Source of the DNA: Aureobasidium sp. EXF-3400
Lineage: Eukaryota; Ascomycota; Dothideomycetes; Dothideales; Saccotheciaceae
DNA: 59,796 nt
Assembly: GCA_024195585.1 (NCBI GenBank)
Contig: SWBL01000319.1
Coordinates: forward strand, 1-59,796
Reading direction: 5' to 3'
Below are positions 46,556 through 59,105 of this stretch, in pieces. The notes beneath the pieces are model-generated. The model saw only the letters and a list, made by a program, of their open reading frames with translations, did no database searches and was not told the DNA's origin. Made by a program: the position numbers and the translations under genes. How positions within the stretch are numbered: position 1 is the first letter of the stretch; each line of letters begins with the position of its first letter.

Positions 46556-48629
46556 ATGGCTTACAGTTCGGCATCCGAAGGCGAGATTGTCCAAGACAAG
46601 GCAATTAGATCGCGACCTCCCCCAGCCAGTGACCACGCCATTGACCGCAGAAGCAGACCTCGCTCGCCGCAGTCGAGGGACAACCAGAGACCTCGCAATC
46701 ACCACTACAGCCAAAGAGACTCGTACAACCACCAAGACTCTCACAACCAACCCTCGAACAAGCGTCCCTACCCTCGCCGCCATGAACACCACCAGAACGA
46801 CCGCTACTCTCGCGACGACCGTCAACCTCCCCACCACTCCCGCTACAACCAAGAGCCTCCAGAGAAGCGCCATCGTCCCAACAAGTCCCCTTCACCTGTC
46901 CGCCATGCCTCTGACCCCCATCCGCCTGCACCTGTCATCCCCGATGTGCCCGAGGAGCCCCCAGTCGATGAGGCTAAGCTAATCGAAGACCGCCGCAAGC
47001 GCCGTGAAGCCCTGCGCGCGAAGCATCGTGCCCAACCACAGCCTCTGCTCCAACAGGCTCTCCACGTCGCTACTGCTTCTGACACCGACTCTGTCATGGC
47101 TTCGCCTGCTGCCTCGGTGCCCTCATCTCCTGCTTCTCCCGCCTCTCCCGCTTCCTTCTCAATCGTAAACGACCAAGATCTTGCCAATCCTGTCAATGCT
47201 GACCCTGACTCGCCCGCTACTGCCAACGCTCCTTCCGCTGCCGACTACGATCCGACCATGGATATGCAAGAGGACAGGATACAAGCTCGTCTCTCGGCCG
47301 CCGCACACCACGAGCCAAAGGACCACGACCGCAAATCTGAAACTACCCAACCTGTCATGTCAGAGCCTGCTCAACCTAAGGAGTTGGATATGTTTGCAGA
47401 TGACGATAACGATGACATGTTCGCTCCCGAGCCTACCACTGGACCCAAGAAGGATGATGGCACACAAGCCGTGCGCGTTCCCGAAGCGAAGCAACTCGAT
47501 CGCAGTCTACTCGACGACTGGGATGACCCGGAAGGTTACTACCGCATCATCCTTGGAGAGCTCCTTGACGATCGCTATCATGTCCAGACCAATCTAGGAA
47601 AGGGTGTCTTTTCTGCCGTCGTGCGCGCTCTCGACACCATAACGAACCGTACTGTTGCCATCAAGATCATTCGTACACAGGAATCCATGTAAGCTACTTT
47701 CCTCTATGTTCCGACATTCAGCTAGAACCAACTAACCCGCTGCTAGGTACAAAGCTGGTATGAGGGAGATCGAGATTTTGCAAACACTTGCCGAAGCAGA
47801 TCCCGAGGATAAAAAGCACATCATCCGTCTTGAGCGCCACTTTGAGCATAAGGGCCATCTTTGCATGGTCTTTGAGAATTTGAGCATTAACCTCCGCGAG
47901 GTTCTGAAGAAATTCGGCCGTGACATAGGCATCAACATCATAGCCGTGCGTCAATACGCTCTGCAGATGTTCCTTGGTCTCACGTTACTCAAGAAGTGCG
48001 AGATCCTGCATGCTGACTTGAAGCCCGACAACGTCCTGGTCAACGAGAAGCGCAATCAGCTCAAGATTGCTGATTTGGGTTCCGCCATGTCTGCGGACGA
48101 GAACGACGTTACTGATGCCCTCGTGTCCCGCTTTTACCGTGCTCCAGAGATCATGCTCGGAATCAAGCACGATTACGCTATCGATATGTGGAGTATTGGT
48201 TGCACGCTCTTCGAGCTGTATACCGGCAAGATCTGCTTCACCGGCTCAACCAACAACCAGATGTTGAAGGGTATCCTGGAGTGCCGCGGCAAGATTCCGA
48301 ACCGTATGCTCAAGAGATCCGAGTTCTGGTCACAGCATTTCGAGCCAGATGGTACTTTCTTGAGCCAAGAAGTCGACAATGTCACCCGTCGAGAAGTAGT
48401 ACGTCGCATGAACATCACCAGAACCGTACCTGCCAAGGAGCTCAAGGCACGATTGTTCGCCAGCTCTAAGGGGTTGAGCCCCGCTGACGCCAAAGAGCTA
48501 AATCTCTTTGCCGACTTACTAGACAGATGTCTTGCTGTTGATCCCGTGAGAAGGATTACACCTACAGATGCTCTCAAACATCCATTCATCTCCAGGCCGG
48601 GACCCGTTCCCCCTCACAACATCAGATAA
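46556..48629 (+). CDS. PRP4: Pre-mRNA splicing kinase PRP4
   Basis: CMGC-group kinase that phosphorylates spliceosomal proteins during activation (known for fission-yeast Prp4 and human PRPF4B). Two exons, 46556-47688 and 47747-48629, encode 671 residues. The N-terminal half is rich in Arg/Ser/His/Asp (SR-like, nuclear) and includes the recurring LLDDWDDPEGYY lead-in to the catalytic domain. The kinase shows GKGVFSAVV, Lys370 in VAIKII, the atypical catalytic HADLKPDN (466-473), DLG in place of DFG (487-489) and VSRFYRAPEIMLG. HAD is characteristic of PRP4 kinases. The intron is 58 nt, and the frame closes exactly. Confidence 0.95.
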
Positions 48630-51600
48630 GACAAATGCTATATCAGCGTTTGCGCTGTATACAAAACTGACAGGAAGAGAAGTAAAAGTCGTCGATCCTT
48701 GATATTGTTTTGACCGCAATTCCCTAAAGGCACTCCTTACAAACAGAAACATTCAGTGAGATCAGCATCCTGAACGCTTACATTGCCAAGATATTGCTGT
48801 CTTAAGGCCAGCAACGACGACAGCATTCTGCGCACTACTAAGCGACTCACCGCGTTACTCGCCTTGGTGTTCACCGCTCTCTTCCGAGTTGTTATTCCAT
48901 CCACTCCACTGACCTTAGACAAGCTGACTATCCTCATTTGACACGGCTGCATACCTGAACAGCAATCTATCGCTAGAAAATAAACATATAAACGAGGGGA
49001 CCGCACGGTCAACTCGGGTTCGGACGAGAGACCCGTCTCAAAATTGTCTCAGCAGGGCCTGCCTCAGTGCTTTGATGCCCTCACGGCACCAACATCCGAG
49101 CTGTTGTTAATAATTAGTTTAACTTCAGACATTAACGTGGAAATGAAGTAGAACAACAATATAATATAGGACGGAGTGTTTGGTTCCGGCCGTATTGCAC
49201 ATTTGTACTCGTGTTCGACCGATCTTCTGGAAAAGCCGTTCGATAAATTGCTCTTGTGCCGCACGTGTCTCCAAGACATCTATATCGACTTGGGCTGGCG
49301 GTGTGGTGAAGCGATGAAACACCGTTGTTGCCCAATAAACAATCCTTTGTTGTGTACGACATGGGTGGATCTCGGGAAACTGCCAAAGACAAACCCCATG
49401 AGCGCACTGATGGTTCGTTTAACTGCCGCTTGGAATCTGGTATAGTGTTGTCTATATTTCGATGCGGCTCAAACAAGCTCTTGTGGCAGGATGCACCGCG
49501 ATGGCAGCCGAGGAGGGCAATAAGATTGGAGACATGAAGCTCCCAATGTCTTTGATTATGCTTGCTGATCCTCTGCTTTCGGCATGCTCATGGTATGCTG
49601 TACGCGAGCGTTTCATGAGATGTACGATACTCTTCATCGGAAGGGAGTGTTCGGATATCGATTCCTTGACCTTCAGACACGGTCTTGAGGACACGTACTC
49701 CTTGGTGCTTTCCACGATAGGACATAGTTGAATCAAGACGTTAGGCAGTAACGCCGAGGAGCGAGAGGAAGAAGAGCCAGCTGTGCCCATCTCACGGAGC
49801 TGAGCGGCCTTGCACGACAGCTGTCTGCGCAGCCACTGAAGGGTGGAGAGGCCATGGCTGGCGGACGTCAGATCCGTTGCCTGCGTCACCCTGGAGAGGC
49901 GGGCGTAGCATCTGTATGCAAGGTCGTTGCAAGGGGTGCTGTGTCGCATGTAGAGTGACAACGGTCGCAATCGATAGTGTCATTTGCCTCCTTCTACGGC
50001 ACTTGTCGGGTCCGTAGCGACGAACGACGGGTGCTTGTAGGCACTGCCGTTGGAGAGGGAGCCAACGGCAGGAAGGAGGATTGGATGGTTAGTAGAGACG
50101 GGTGCAAGCAGACGTTACTATCGCGATAGGTGAAACGCTTGGACACAGAGCAGGACAACGACAAGCAGAGAGGCCATGTTGATATGAGAAAACAACAGAG
50201 ACATGAAACGGGACGTTGGGTATATTCGACTGTTGACGTGTTTTGGATGGAAGCAAATGATTCTTGCCGACTTATGGTATTAGCCGTTGAGCACGAGGAC
50301 AGTTCGACATATTGGTGTCTGATAGGCTGTCTCTGATGTATGGAGTCTCCAATATCCTGACCATACGTTCATTGCGACGACTGTTGGAATAAGATGATCT
50401 TCTACGATTGCAACCGATTCATTGAAACGAGCATGAGACAAGGAGAGGAAAGGAGAGGTGAGAAGGAATGGGCAAGAGTGGGACTACTGCACGCAAAAAC
50501 CGAGCCCACTGCTTAGCAAAGACTGTTGCTGTACATCACAAGCCATCGAGTGTCGTCGATCGACTTGAAAGCCACTTGAGCAAAGAAAATGTTGGTATGC
50601 ACATCGTCCTGTGGGCTGACCGCTGGCAAGCGGTATGCGCAAGCGCACCATTAACGTCGAGACACTTTTGATTGGACAGGTGGCTACTGCGGGCTCAGAT
50701 CTTCAAACCGTTTGTGACCTGTCTTCCTAGCGTAACGGACGATGGAAAAGGGGTTGAGCGATGTGCATCGTGCACAAGGGAGCGGTGTAAGCGTTGGCAT
50801 GCTCGAACAACTCAAAAGGCTATGAAGTGCAAGAAAGCTGGGAGACGACCAGCAGACGGCCAAAAGCTATCGCTTCAAGTGGTTAGCGCCAAACGTTCGA
50901 CACTCGAGTTTCAAGAGTTGCAAGATTAAGATTGTCATGAGGTTCCGCGATACAATTTCCAAAGCCGTGCCAACCGCTGCGCCCATACGATAGTGATCGT
51001 GAGATGCATGCATAGTGCGGTGTCTATGTTTTGGTTTCTGAGGTACCGAAGATGGTCCTGCAAATGGACAGCTCGCTCCAGAGCACTGGACCAACATGGT
51101 CGTTGAATCTGCAGCAAACCCAAGACGACATGCATTCTTGTCAGACGGAGTGTGCTTCATGTTGGTCAGGGAGCAAGCGCCCGCCCACGCTATCACAATC
51201 ACAGCACGAGTGGGATTATGTGTGCTTATCGTCAAGCATCCCGAATCCTGGCGCATTGGTTTGCTCGCAGCAGTACTCCGTACCGCGAGAGCAGTCATAG
51301 TCGCAGGCGCGGGCTGTCGACGGTTGTCGCGGATGACCTTCGCGGGTGCAATAAGACGTGTATCGCACCTACGCATTGACGACGCGTATGGATAGGCAGG
51401 GGACTTGCTGCAAGTAGACTGGCTCCATCGTAAAAGTGGAGGATAGGGTGCTTGCATTTCTCTGCACCATCCACATCTTCTTTTTCTTCATTCTGCGCTG
51501 TTGAGTCATTCGTATGCGGTCTGGGTGTCTAGATTCTCCTAGAAGCGCCCTGCCCGATCCTTGGCCTTTCGGTCCTCCTCAACCTCATGACGTTCCAGTA

Positions 51601-53465
51601 GACACACATGCATGCGACCCGCGGGCTGGCTAGGGGGGGCTGATGGTCGATCCTGCGTAGCAAGGGAGTGGCAGAGACCAACAGCTGCGTAACTCGTGTG
51701 GCAGGGTCTTCTCGTACAGTACACCGTTTCGTGACAGCACCAACAGCAGGTTGTTTCCTCTCTGGCTGCCTAGAATCTGCTCAGTGCTCACGTTTGATCT
51801 TGGCTCCTAGAGGCGCAAGGCTGATCGTACACGTAACTACAAAGAAATCTTTTCCTAATGTGGCTGCCTCGAGAAATTTCAGCAAATGAGAACGAACGCT
51901 TCCAATCAAAGGATCTGCTTTTTTTCTTCTCTCTTGCTTGGGCGCTATGGCGCCTGACTCTTCTTTCGAGAGAACCGGGAGGGTCAATTTCCGTGGACCA
52001 ATCGGTATCGTCGGTTCTCTAGAAACTTGCAAGCTGTCCTGTCAAGAATCGAATCGGCGGCTCGCGGCTCCTGGCTTCTAAACACGAACCCAAGGAAAAC
52101 AGGACCAAGCGTCAAGCCTCTTCGCGGCCCAAATCTTCGAGAACGTCAAACCTTGGAAGGATGATCGACAGCAGCCATGTGTTATACCACGCACTATCGC
52201 ATACACTATCTCTTTACCAAGCGAACAGGCGTAGATAGTTCTGCCACACCCGGCGGCCACGAGACTTCAGCATCGAGGAAATCAGAAAGCAAGGTTGGGG
52301 TGGTTGCAAACAGAAATTGGCACGCCACATTCCCATGGGTAGATTTCATGATCGTCCAAGAGATGCGCAAGTTTTGCGAAACGCAGACTCGAGCAGCTGC
52401 AACGCTGTAGCCCAGCTGTAACTCCTATCCGTCGGCGGCTGCAAAGAGAAAACCATTTGCACAGCGATGTAAATCATCCTGAGACGGAGTCATGGCGTGG
52501 TCATTCCTCACTGCACAGCAATCAGACGTGTATTACCGGAGGCTGGGCGGCAAATCAGCGCTGACCACAGAGCGAAACGAAGCTGCAGCCTGCACAGCGG
52601 TGTCAAGGAACATCCCAGCAGCAGATCTGACGCCCGCATCGAACCGTGTGTCGCATGCGCGAGGGATTCTGCTGCTTGCTCCCTTGGTGCTGGTGCTTCT
52701 GCTGCCGCGCAAAGGAGTGGCATGACGACCATTCTTTGTCCATCCTTGCCACACCCAGCCGTCGGACCAATAAAGCACAAGGTCGCATGCGGCAAGGTGG
52801 CCAAGTGCCACCTCGGCCCTCTCCACCCAAACTGCAAGCTTTCCCGAGACGCCTTTGCTTTTGGCGCGCTTGTGCATGCCCTCTGTGGACCCACCATTCC
52901 AACGACTCAGAAATAGGCACACGTTGCGCCTCGCAGCTAGTGGCCGGTGAACTAGCTGCAAGCGCGGGCGTGGGTGACAGGCTCTGAGCGCCGCTAACGA
53001 TCACCCAGGATGCTTCGCGTCAGGGACGGAGCTGTGTGGCCCCGCCAGAAAAAGGCCATCGAACACTCTATGCCACACAAAGTATGTCTTTGCTTCCGAG
53101 CTACTTTTAACTAGACTCTGCCGGGACTGTTTGTTCGTCATATCACCCGCCTGAGCCACCTTCTCCCGCTTGATACATACATACACTCTCCTGTTCGTCG
53201 TACACTCCACGAGTAGTACTACTATTCATCTATCCCGACCAACTTTTCTTTTTCTGTCGAGCACATCCATTCATTCATATACCCTCTCTCTGCCACTCTT
53301 CCACAACAACATTGGAAGTTACTTGAGAGGCTGTCTGTCTTTGGCTTTCATATCAACAACCTATCCGGACCAGCTAAGGAGTTTGTTTGGTATATGCTTG
53401 CTTGAGCATTTTCCTCTCGGATCAACCAAAGAACGACATTAGCATTTCACAGCTTCGACTCTAAC
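48630..53465. other. 4.8-kb gene-poor region upstream of the Ran1-like kinase
   Basis: The longest stretch here without a supported gene. The longest frames (minus 50867-51457, minus 49452-49970, and overlapping frames at 52497-52961) lack motifs, overlap competing frames, and have unlike-protein composition. It contains a perfect 10-bp stem-loop at 50044-50071 and a 9-bp inverted repeat at 51969-52020. The last 300 bp are pyrimidine-rich, like a long leader for the kinase gene at 53466. No tRNA, rRNA or transposon motif is visible. Confidence 0.45.
50044..50071. repeat. Perfect 10-bp stem-loop
   Basis: CTGCCGTTGG (50044-50053) and CCAACGGCAG (50062-50071) are exact reverse complements around the 8-nt purine loop AGAGGGAG. 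It is GC-rich and could fold strongly in RNA. Role unknown. Confidence 0.6.
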
Positions 53466-54707
53466 ATGATTCCCACTCCTCCTCCTTCTCCTAGATCGTG
53501 TGGTGCTTGCGCTCCTGAGGATCGCCTAGGCCAAGTCCTTGCTGGATGCATCCAATTGACCGAAGTCCTTGGTGTCGGTGCCTACGGAGTTGTCTACCGG
53601 GCTTTCGATATGCGCACAGGAGTTCAATATGCCGTAAAGGCATTGAACAAAGTTGGCCTTGAACCCAGGCAAAGGACCTTCCAGGAGAGAGAGATTCAGC
53701 TGCACCACCAAGTCAGCCAACATCCCAATGTAGTCTCTCTGGTCAAGGTCTTGGATTCAACTGATTGCACTTTTGTTGTCATGGAATTCTGCCCCGAAGG
53801 TGATCTCTTCTCAAGAATCACCGAACAAGGTTTCTACATCGGCCAGGATGCTTTGGCAAAGAATGCTTTCCTTCAAATCCTTGAGGCTGTTGAGTTTTGC
53901 CATTCTGTCGGTATCTACCACAGGGATCTCAAGCCCGAGAACATCCTGGTTTCTTCTGATGGCATTACTTTGAAGCTTGCCGACTTTGGTCTCGCCACTC
54001 AGGACTACTACACCTCGGACTTTGGCTGTGGATCCACTTTCTACATGTCCCCTGAGTGCCAACAATCCAACTCGCGCCCCAATGCTTGCTACGCCTCTGC
54101 TGCCAACGACGTCTGGTCTCTCGGCGTCATTCTGGTCAACCTGACCTGTGGCCGTAACCCCTGGAAGCGGGCTTCCATGGACGATTCCACTTTCCGCGCC
54201 TACATGAAGGACCGCAGTTTCCTCAAGTCTATCCTTCCTCTATCGGACGATCTTGATCACATTCTGAGAAGAGTCTTTGATTTGAACCCTGCTCAAAGGA
54301 TGACCCTTCCCGAACTGAAGCAGGCTATTCTCCATTGCCCCAAGCTGACCAGCGAGCCCGCTGCTCCCATGCCCATCCCCTCGCCAATTTACAACGCCGC
54401 GGATGCCGCAAGAGACGCTGCCTTCCTGGCATCTGGTCACCTCATGGAGCCTATCCCACACATGTCTCAGTTGCCTGCATCGAACCTCCAGTACTCTCAA
54501 GCTCCAACGGCCGTGTCACACTTCGAGCAGCTCCCTACTTCCAGAAGCCCACCCATGCCTTCACCAGAGCCTCAGAAGGCCAACGGTCCCTTCGCCTTCT
54601 TCACCAATGGTCAATGCACTCCTCATGCATACATCGCACCATGGTACAGCCAGTTCATGGCAACTCTTCCTAAGCACGCTTCCATCTTCCCGACGCGTGT
54701 CTTCTAA
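53466..54707 (+). CDS. Ran1/Pat1-like (SKS1/VHS1-type) protein kinase
   Basis: Single-exon gene for 413 residues. The kinase domain runs from about 28 to 295: GVGAYG loop (36-41), Lys58 in YAVKAL, HRDLKPEN (152-159), DFG (173-175), then FGCGSTFYMSPE and NDVWSLGVILVNLTCGRNPW, typical of the fungal Ran1/Ksp1/Sks1 group. Known members repress meiosis and conjugation (fission yeast) or tune glucose and filamentation responses (budding yeast). The last ~110 residues are Pro/Ser-rich and disordered. The ATG opens MIPTPPPSPR, common in filamentous-fungal homologues. It sits isolated between two gene-poor regions, suggesting extensive upstream regulation. Confidence 0.92.
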   Translation: MIPTPPPSPRSCGACAPEDRLGQVLAGCIQLTEVLGVGAYGVVYRAFDMRTGVQYAVKALNKVGLEPRQRTFQEREIQLHHQVSQHPNVVSLVKVLDSTDCTFVVMEFCPEGDLFSRITEQGFYIGQDALAKNAFLQILEAVEFCHSVGIYHRDLKPENILVSSDGITLKLADFGLATQDYYTSDFGCGSTFYMSPECQQSNSRPNACYASAANDVWSLGVILVNLTCGRNPWKRASMDDSTFRAYMKDRSFLKSILPLSDDLDHILRRVFDLNPAQRMTLPELKQAILHCPKLTSEPAAPMPIPSPIYNAADAARDAAFLASGHLMEPIPHMSQLPASNLQYSQAPTAVSHFEQLPTSRSPPMPSPEPQKANGPFAFFTNGQCTPHAYIAPWYSQFMATLPKHASIFPTRVF

Positions 54708-56877
54708 AATTCTTTCGCCTTCACTTCGTCTGTCTATATTGACCACTTTCGACATTTCACATACTAAAAAGCATTACGAGACCACGCCGCAGATTACGCC
54801 GACAAATTACGACCTGCTTTAACCCCCACGATATGGGCTGTTTTCATCTTCATTGCGATGATACGATCAACGTTTTCTTTCACTTTCCCAAACATACTTT
54901 GTAAATATACCGCTCGTGGCACTGCCTAGATCTTCGGAGGCGTTTCATTTCCACACTTATATACCATGGAGGACTTGCATTACAAATGGCGTTTTGTTTT
55001 ATTCGGCTCGAGAAGATACCTTTACCTTACCACAAGCTGCTGAGCTATGTGCCCCCTGTACAAAATACCATCACATTGTCGATACCTCACTCTATTGCCT
55101 CAATTGTTTATATGTGACTATGCTCAACGTTGAAGATTTTGTGCAGCTGAACCCGATGTAGTCCGACTGCAGTCTCGGTCCCCATTCACCATGGTGCATC
55201 GACGAGAAGTGCGCAAGCAGCACAACGACATGCAATCACACGTCTGCAGCCACCCAGCCAATTGGCGCCGCGACATATGGTACGTTCTCATGCATCGCTG
55301 ACTGCGCCTCGCGTTACACACAGTTTTGACACGTACAGGGCGATGCACGTTTTTGGTAGCTCTCGCTTGTTTGCGACTGCCTTGTGAGAGACGAGTGGCC
55401 AGAGTCTACAACTGTTCGCGAGGGAGATGGCCGCGATTGGATAATCTGAATCGTACGTTTGCATCGAGAGAGGTCACGTACCCAAAAGATCTGGTTAGCC
55501 AGTCAAAGCCCCCTACCCATTGGCACGAGGGTACCACTTTATGCACGCATGCCGTGGGCAAAGGTTGCGCCGTGGCTGGTTAAGCGCTGCTAGTCCCTCC
55601 ATAGATTGGACATCCTCGAGAGCTGCCCTGCCGCTCCTTGAATCTGGTGGATCTTTATTCTCTTTGCTTCTTTTTTGTGCCAATGGAATAATCCTGCTCG
55701 TGGCTTCCTTGACTATTTCGAAAAGATGATCGAGCCGGCACATGCGTGCTCAGATTCTGTGACAATCTTCCGATCGCAGAGGGCAGTCGTCCTGCTGCCG
55801 TCCGTCACATCATCTCGCTTCTTAGACGTGCATGCTACCAACTCGATAGTAATGTCTATTGTTGAAGCGAAGAACCGAGTAGTCTGCAAACGCCGTTGAG
55901 ATGGATCTACCACGATACAGCAAATTTTTCTTCCCACCCTTGTGTTGGTCAAGGCATGGGAACTCCGATGCGCCCGGAGGTATTCCTGTAGTGCTGCAGC
56001 CTGCAGCAAGTCGCGACCCAAGCTGGCATCGGATTCTCGGACAGAGTCACAGATCGAGATTTGTGTCGGAGAGGGTTCCAGTTGACTTCTGGGACCAGCC
56101 CTCTACCGCGGTACTGGTCCCGATATCCGCTGTGGTTGCGGGACTGTGTCACGGTGCAGATGTTTCCAATGCGTGAAACGAATACCCTGCCGCTGCGACA
56201 GACCGAAACAGTGTGTTTCGTAAGGCCGTACAACTTCAAGTCTCATCCTGTCAGAGATGCTTTTGAGCTTGGTGGTAGTGCATTGCGACACCTTTGCTCG
56301 TTCATTGCAGAGAGATTAGCTTGGTGAAGCAGCACGTAACCAAAGCTTTGCTAAATTTGGCCAGGGTACGGAGTGCTACGCAACAGCATTATCTAGCAAG
56401 GGTACCCTCACAGTGTTCTCAGAACTGGGTAAGCAGACAACGGCACAACGCAAATCTGTGTTCTCTCAGAAGAAACGAAACCTCCCCAAGTTCTGAAGTA
56501 TGGAACTCCCGCGCTTCTCTCGCGTCGATCCAAAGTGACGTCCTCACTATAAAAAGGCATAATAGTTTCTAGACCAAAGATTTATCCAAGGAGGGTCTAG
56601 AGTATATTGATTTTCCATGGAGTTCTTCCGTTTCTCAAGAGAATTGTGCATCTCTACAGCCATACGTGAGGGAGGAAGTGGTGGAAAACAAGGTCTTGAA
56701 ATTAGAGAGCCGGCACCGTCCGAAGCAACGCGTCTTTGTGATGATTTCACGGCTGAAGAACGCTAGGGAAGGCGCAACAACGGGTTGGCCATCAGCATGT
56801 CGACTTCAGACCAACATCAGCTTGCAGTTGCAATACACGGTTCCTCTCATAACTTTTCTGCGTAACTTGTCAAACAG
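54708..56877. other. Gene-poor region after the Ran1-like kinase
   Basis: 2.2 kb with only short competing frames. The first ~200 bp are AT-rich 3' UTR-like sequence. The rest presumably includes the promoter of the membrane-protein gene at 56878. No RNA gene or transposon relic is recognised. Confidence 0.45.
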
Positions 56878-58200
56878 ATGGCGCCCGTGCAAGCAAATCG
56901 CAACACACGATTTACAGTTGATCGAGAACCCTTCCGCAGCAATGACGCCCTGCGACTCGATCAATCATCAATCGGAGGACCAGTTACCTTCTTGAACCCC
57001 ACGCAAGCAAGCTACAAACACAAGATACACAAACCGCCCACTCAAAAACCCATTGGAGATACCACGACGCCGGATGGCACGACACTACCCGCCACCAATA
57101 TCGAGTACAAATGGACAGCTCGAGACAATCGCAAAGGTCGCCACACCCTTGTCACAAAGAGTCCTTCTGTAGAACATCCAGAAGTGAACCTTGTCACTCC
57201 ACAAAGCACGACTCATTGGCGATCCATCCTGCATACGATATGGTTGATGATAACGTTCTACCCAGTATGGGACATATCATGGTGCGTGGCTTACGTTTTT
57301 ACACTGGGAAGTGTGTTGTGGGTTATCAATTCTTTTTTCGCATTCCTGCCTTTGATCCGACCCTCTTCGACATTTCATAACGAGACTCTCGTCGGTGGAG
57401 GCATCACCGCCTTCATCGGAGCAACCATCTTCGTAGTCGGAAGTATATTTTTGATGCTGGAAGCCGTCAATGAGAACCGAGAGGGCTGCTTTGGGTATGC
57501 AGTAGAATCAGCATACGATGAGTACGTCGATAGGGCCGAGAAAGGGCATGGAAGCGGCTTGAAGATCGTGCCTGGGAATTGTATCCACCACCATCGCAAC
57601 AAGACAAACCTGGTAGGCAAGTCGCAATCACAAAACACACCGTCCGTCCTCGACTCGGATAAGCAACAACCAGCCAAGGCCAAATCATGGGTTTGGTGGC
57701 TCTCTTGGAACGAGCTCAAGACTCATTATCTCCACGAGCTCGGTTTCATCGCTAGCTTGAGCCAATTTTTAGCAGCTACCATTTTCTGGATAAGCGGCTT
57801 TACAGCCCTTCCCGGGATATTCAACAACTTGTCTCCCGGTTTGAGTGATGGGATCTTCTGGACGCCACAGATTGTTGGTGGTAGTGGCTTCATCCTGTCA
57901 GGATGGTTGTTCATGACCGAGACTCAGAAGCATTGGTGGCAGCCCGCACCAACAGTCTTGGGATGGCACATTGGGTTTTGGAATCTCATAGGTGGCATCG
58001 GGTAGGTTCCCGGTTCTTGTTTTCGTGTTCGCGCTGACCGTTTCAGCTTCACCTTGTGCCCGGCCTTTGGTTACGACCCCAGTAGCTGGTCTCAATACCA
58101 GGCATCGTGTTCGACCTTCTGGGGATCTTGGGCTTTCCTGATTGGGAGTTTGCTTCAGTTGTACGAGTCTCTTGACAAGACACCTATCAGAGAGGTGTGA
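56878..58200 (+). CDS. Multi-pass integral membrane protein, function unknown
   Basis: Two exons, 56878-58001 and 58047-58200 (45-nt intron), give 425 residues. A polar ~110-residue N-terminus is followed by hydrophobic segments: ILHTIWLMITFYPVWDISW, CVAYVFTLGSVLWVINSFFAFLP (split by a short turn), ITAFIGATIFVVGSIFLML, LGFIASLSQFLAATIFWISGF, IVGGSGFILSGWLF, TVLGWHIGFWNLIGGIGFTL and WGSWAFLIGSLLQLYE, so about seven. A long soluble loop with a His cluster (IHHHRNK) lies in the middle. The pattern fits a conserved group of uncharacterised fungal membrane proteins. No transporter signature is visible. Splicing restores the last helix. Confidence 0.82.
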
Positions 58201-58266
58201 AGGCTCTGCATGAAAACAGACAAGCATGTCTAGCCCTGTTTGAGTACAACTCCGGTGACAAATGGC

Positions 58267-59105
58267 TCATTCACCACCAGCCTCATGCATTAGTGCTGGA
58301 CTCCAGTATTCTTTCTCATCGGCTTGTGCATCTACCCACACCAGAGAGTCGGCAACAAGATCGTCAATAACAGCGACCGCTCTTGCACGCTCCCAGCCTA
58401 GGTTGAGTTGAAGCATAGAAACGGTCACATAACCAAGTACTTGTATGGCCTCGAGGACAGTCGACTGATCAGTGTTGAGTTCCTTTGGCACAGATCGGAT
58501 CATCTGTTTGGAGCCGATCTTCATGACAGTGAAACCGGAGCCCAAAGGTTCCAGCGACTTGACAGCGCGGAGGATATCATCACTAGATATAGATTTAGTA
58601 CAGGACGTTTGATAGAATGTATGTCTACATACTCGGACACTTCAAGTCCTCCACCAATGCCTCTTCCTTTCTCGACTCGTTTTCGGACTTGAGGTACTTC
58701 GATCATGCCACCATTCTCTGACCGAGTCTCGCGACATACTTCGACGACTCTGACGGCGAGTTCAAAGTAGAAGTCGTTGACACTGCCACCGAGCATCTGC
58801 GACCAAAAACTTCCGCCCTCATTCTTACCACCTTTAGAGGTCTTGTGATTCGAGCTGGCAAGCGGATCAACTCCAATAGCATTGCACATGCGGGCAAATT
58901 CGGCTCTGAATGTTGGATTTGAACGAATCTCAGCTCCATGAGTGAGAGAGAATGAATGAAGAGCGGCCTGGAAGACCGAGAGCTGGTTCGCCAACGAGTC
59001 GGCATGGGCAGAGCGTAGAGCAGCGCCGTGAGAGGCATAATGATCTGAAGTGAGGGCGTTTCGTGAAAAGGCGGACAGACCGACTCCTTTCCTGTTGCTG
59101 GCCAT
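58267..59105 (-). CDS. SNF8: ESCRT-II subunit SNF8/VPS22
   Basis: Endosomal sorting component that links ESCRT-I to ESCRT-III in multivesicular-body formation. Two exons (59105-58633, 58582-58267) give 262 residues, close to the ~250 typical of the family. The glycine-containing start (MASNRKGVGLSAFSR), the helical hairpin, and the winged-helix segments (FWSQMLGGSVNDFYFELAV; DDILRAVKSLEPLGSGF) are characteristic, as is the end (WVDAQADEKEYWSPAL). The 50-nt intron splits the SDDDIL segment. Divergent from RPL7 with 242 bp between start codons. Confidence 0.94.

Noticed and set aside
48737..49012. Minus-strand 91-codon frame just after PRP4
   Set aside because: It has some protein-like stretches but no recognisable family, and the only splice pairing I could find inside it would give a 23-nt intron, too short to be real.
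50867..51457. 196-codon minus-strand frame in the gene-free zone
   Set aside because: No domain, competing frames on both strands, and composition unlike the neighbouring proteins. Without homology it is not supportable.
52497..52961. Overlapping frames of ~130-142 codons on both strands
   Set aside because: Several frames are open at once in a GC-rich stretch, which argues for chance openness rather than coding.
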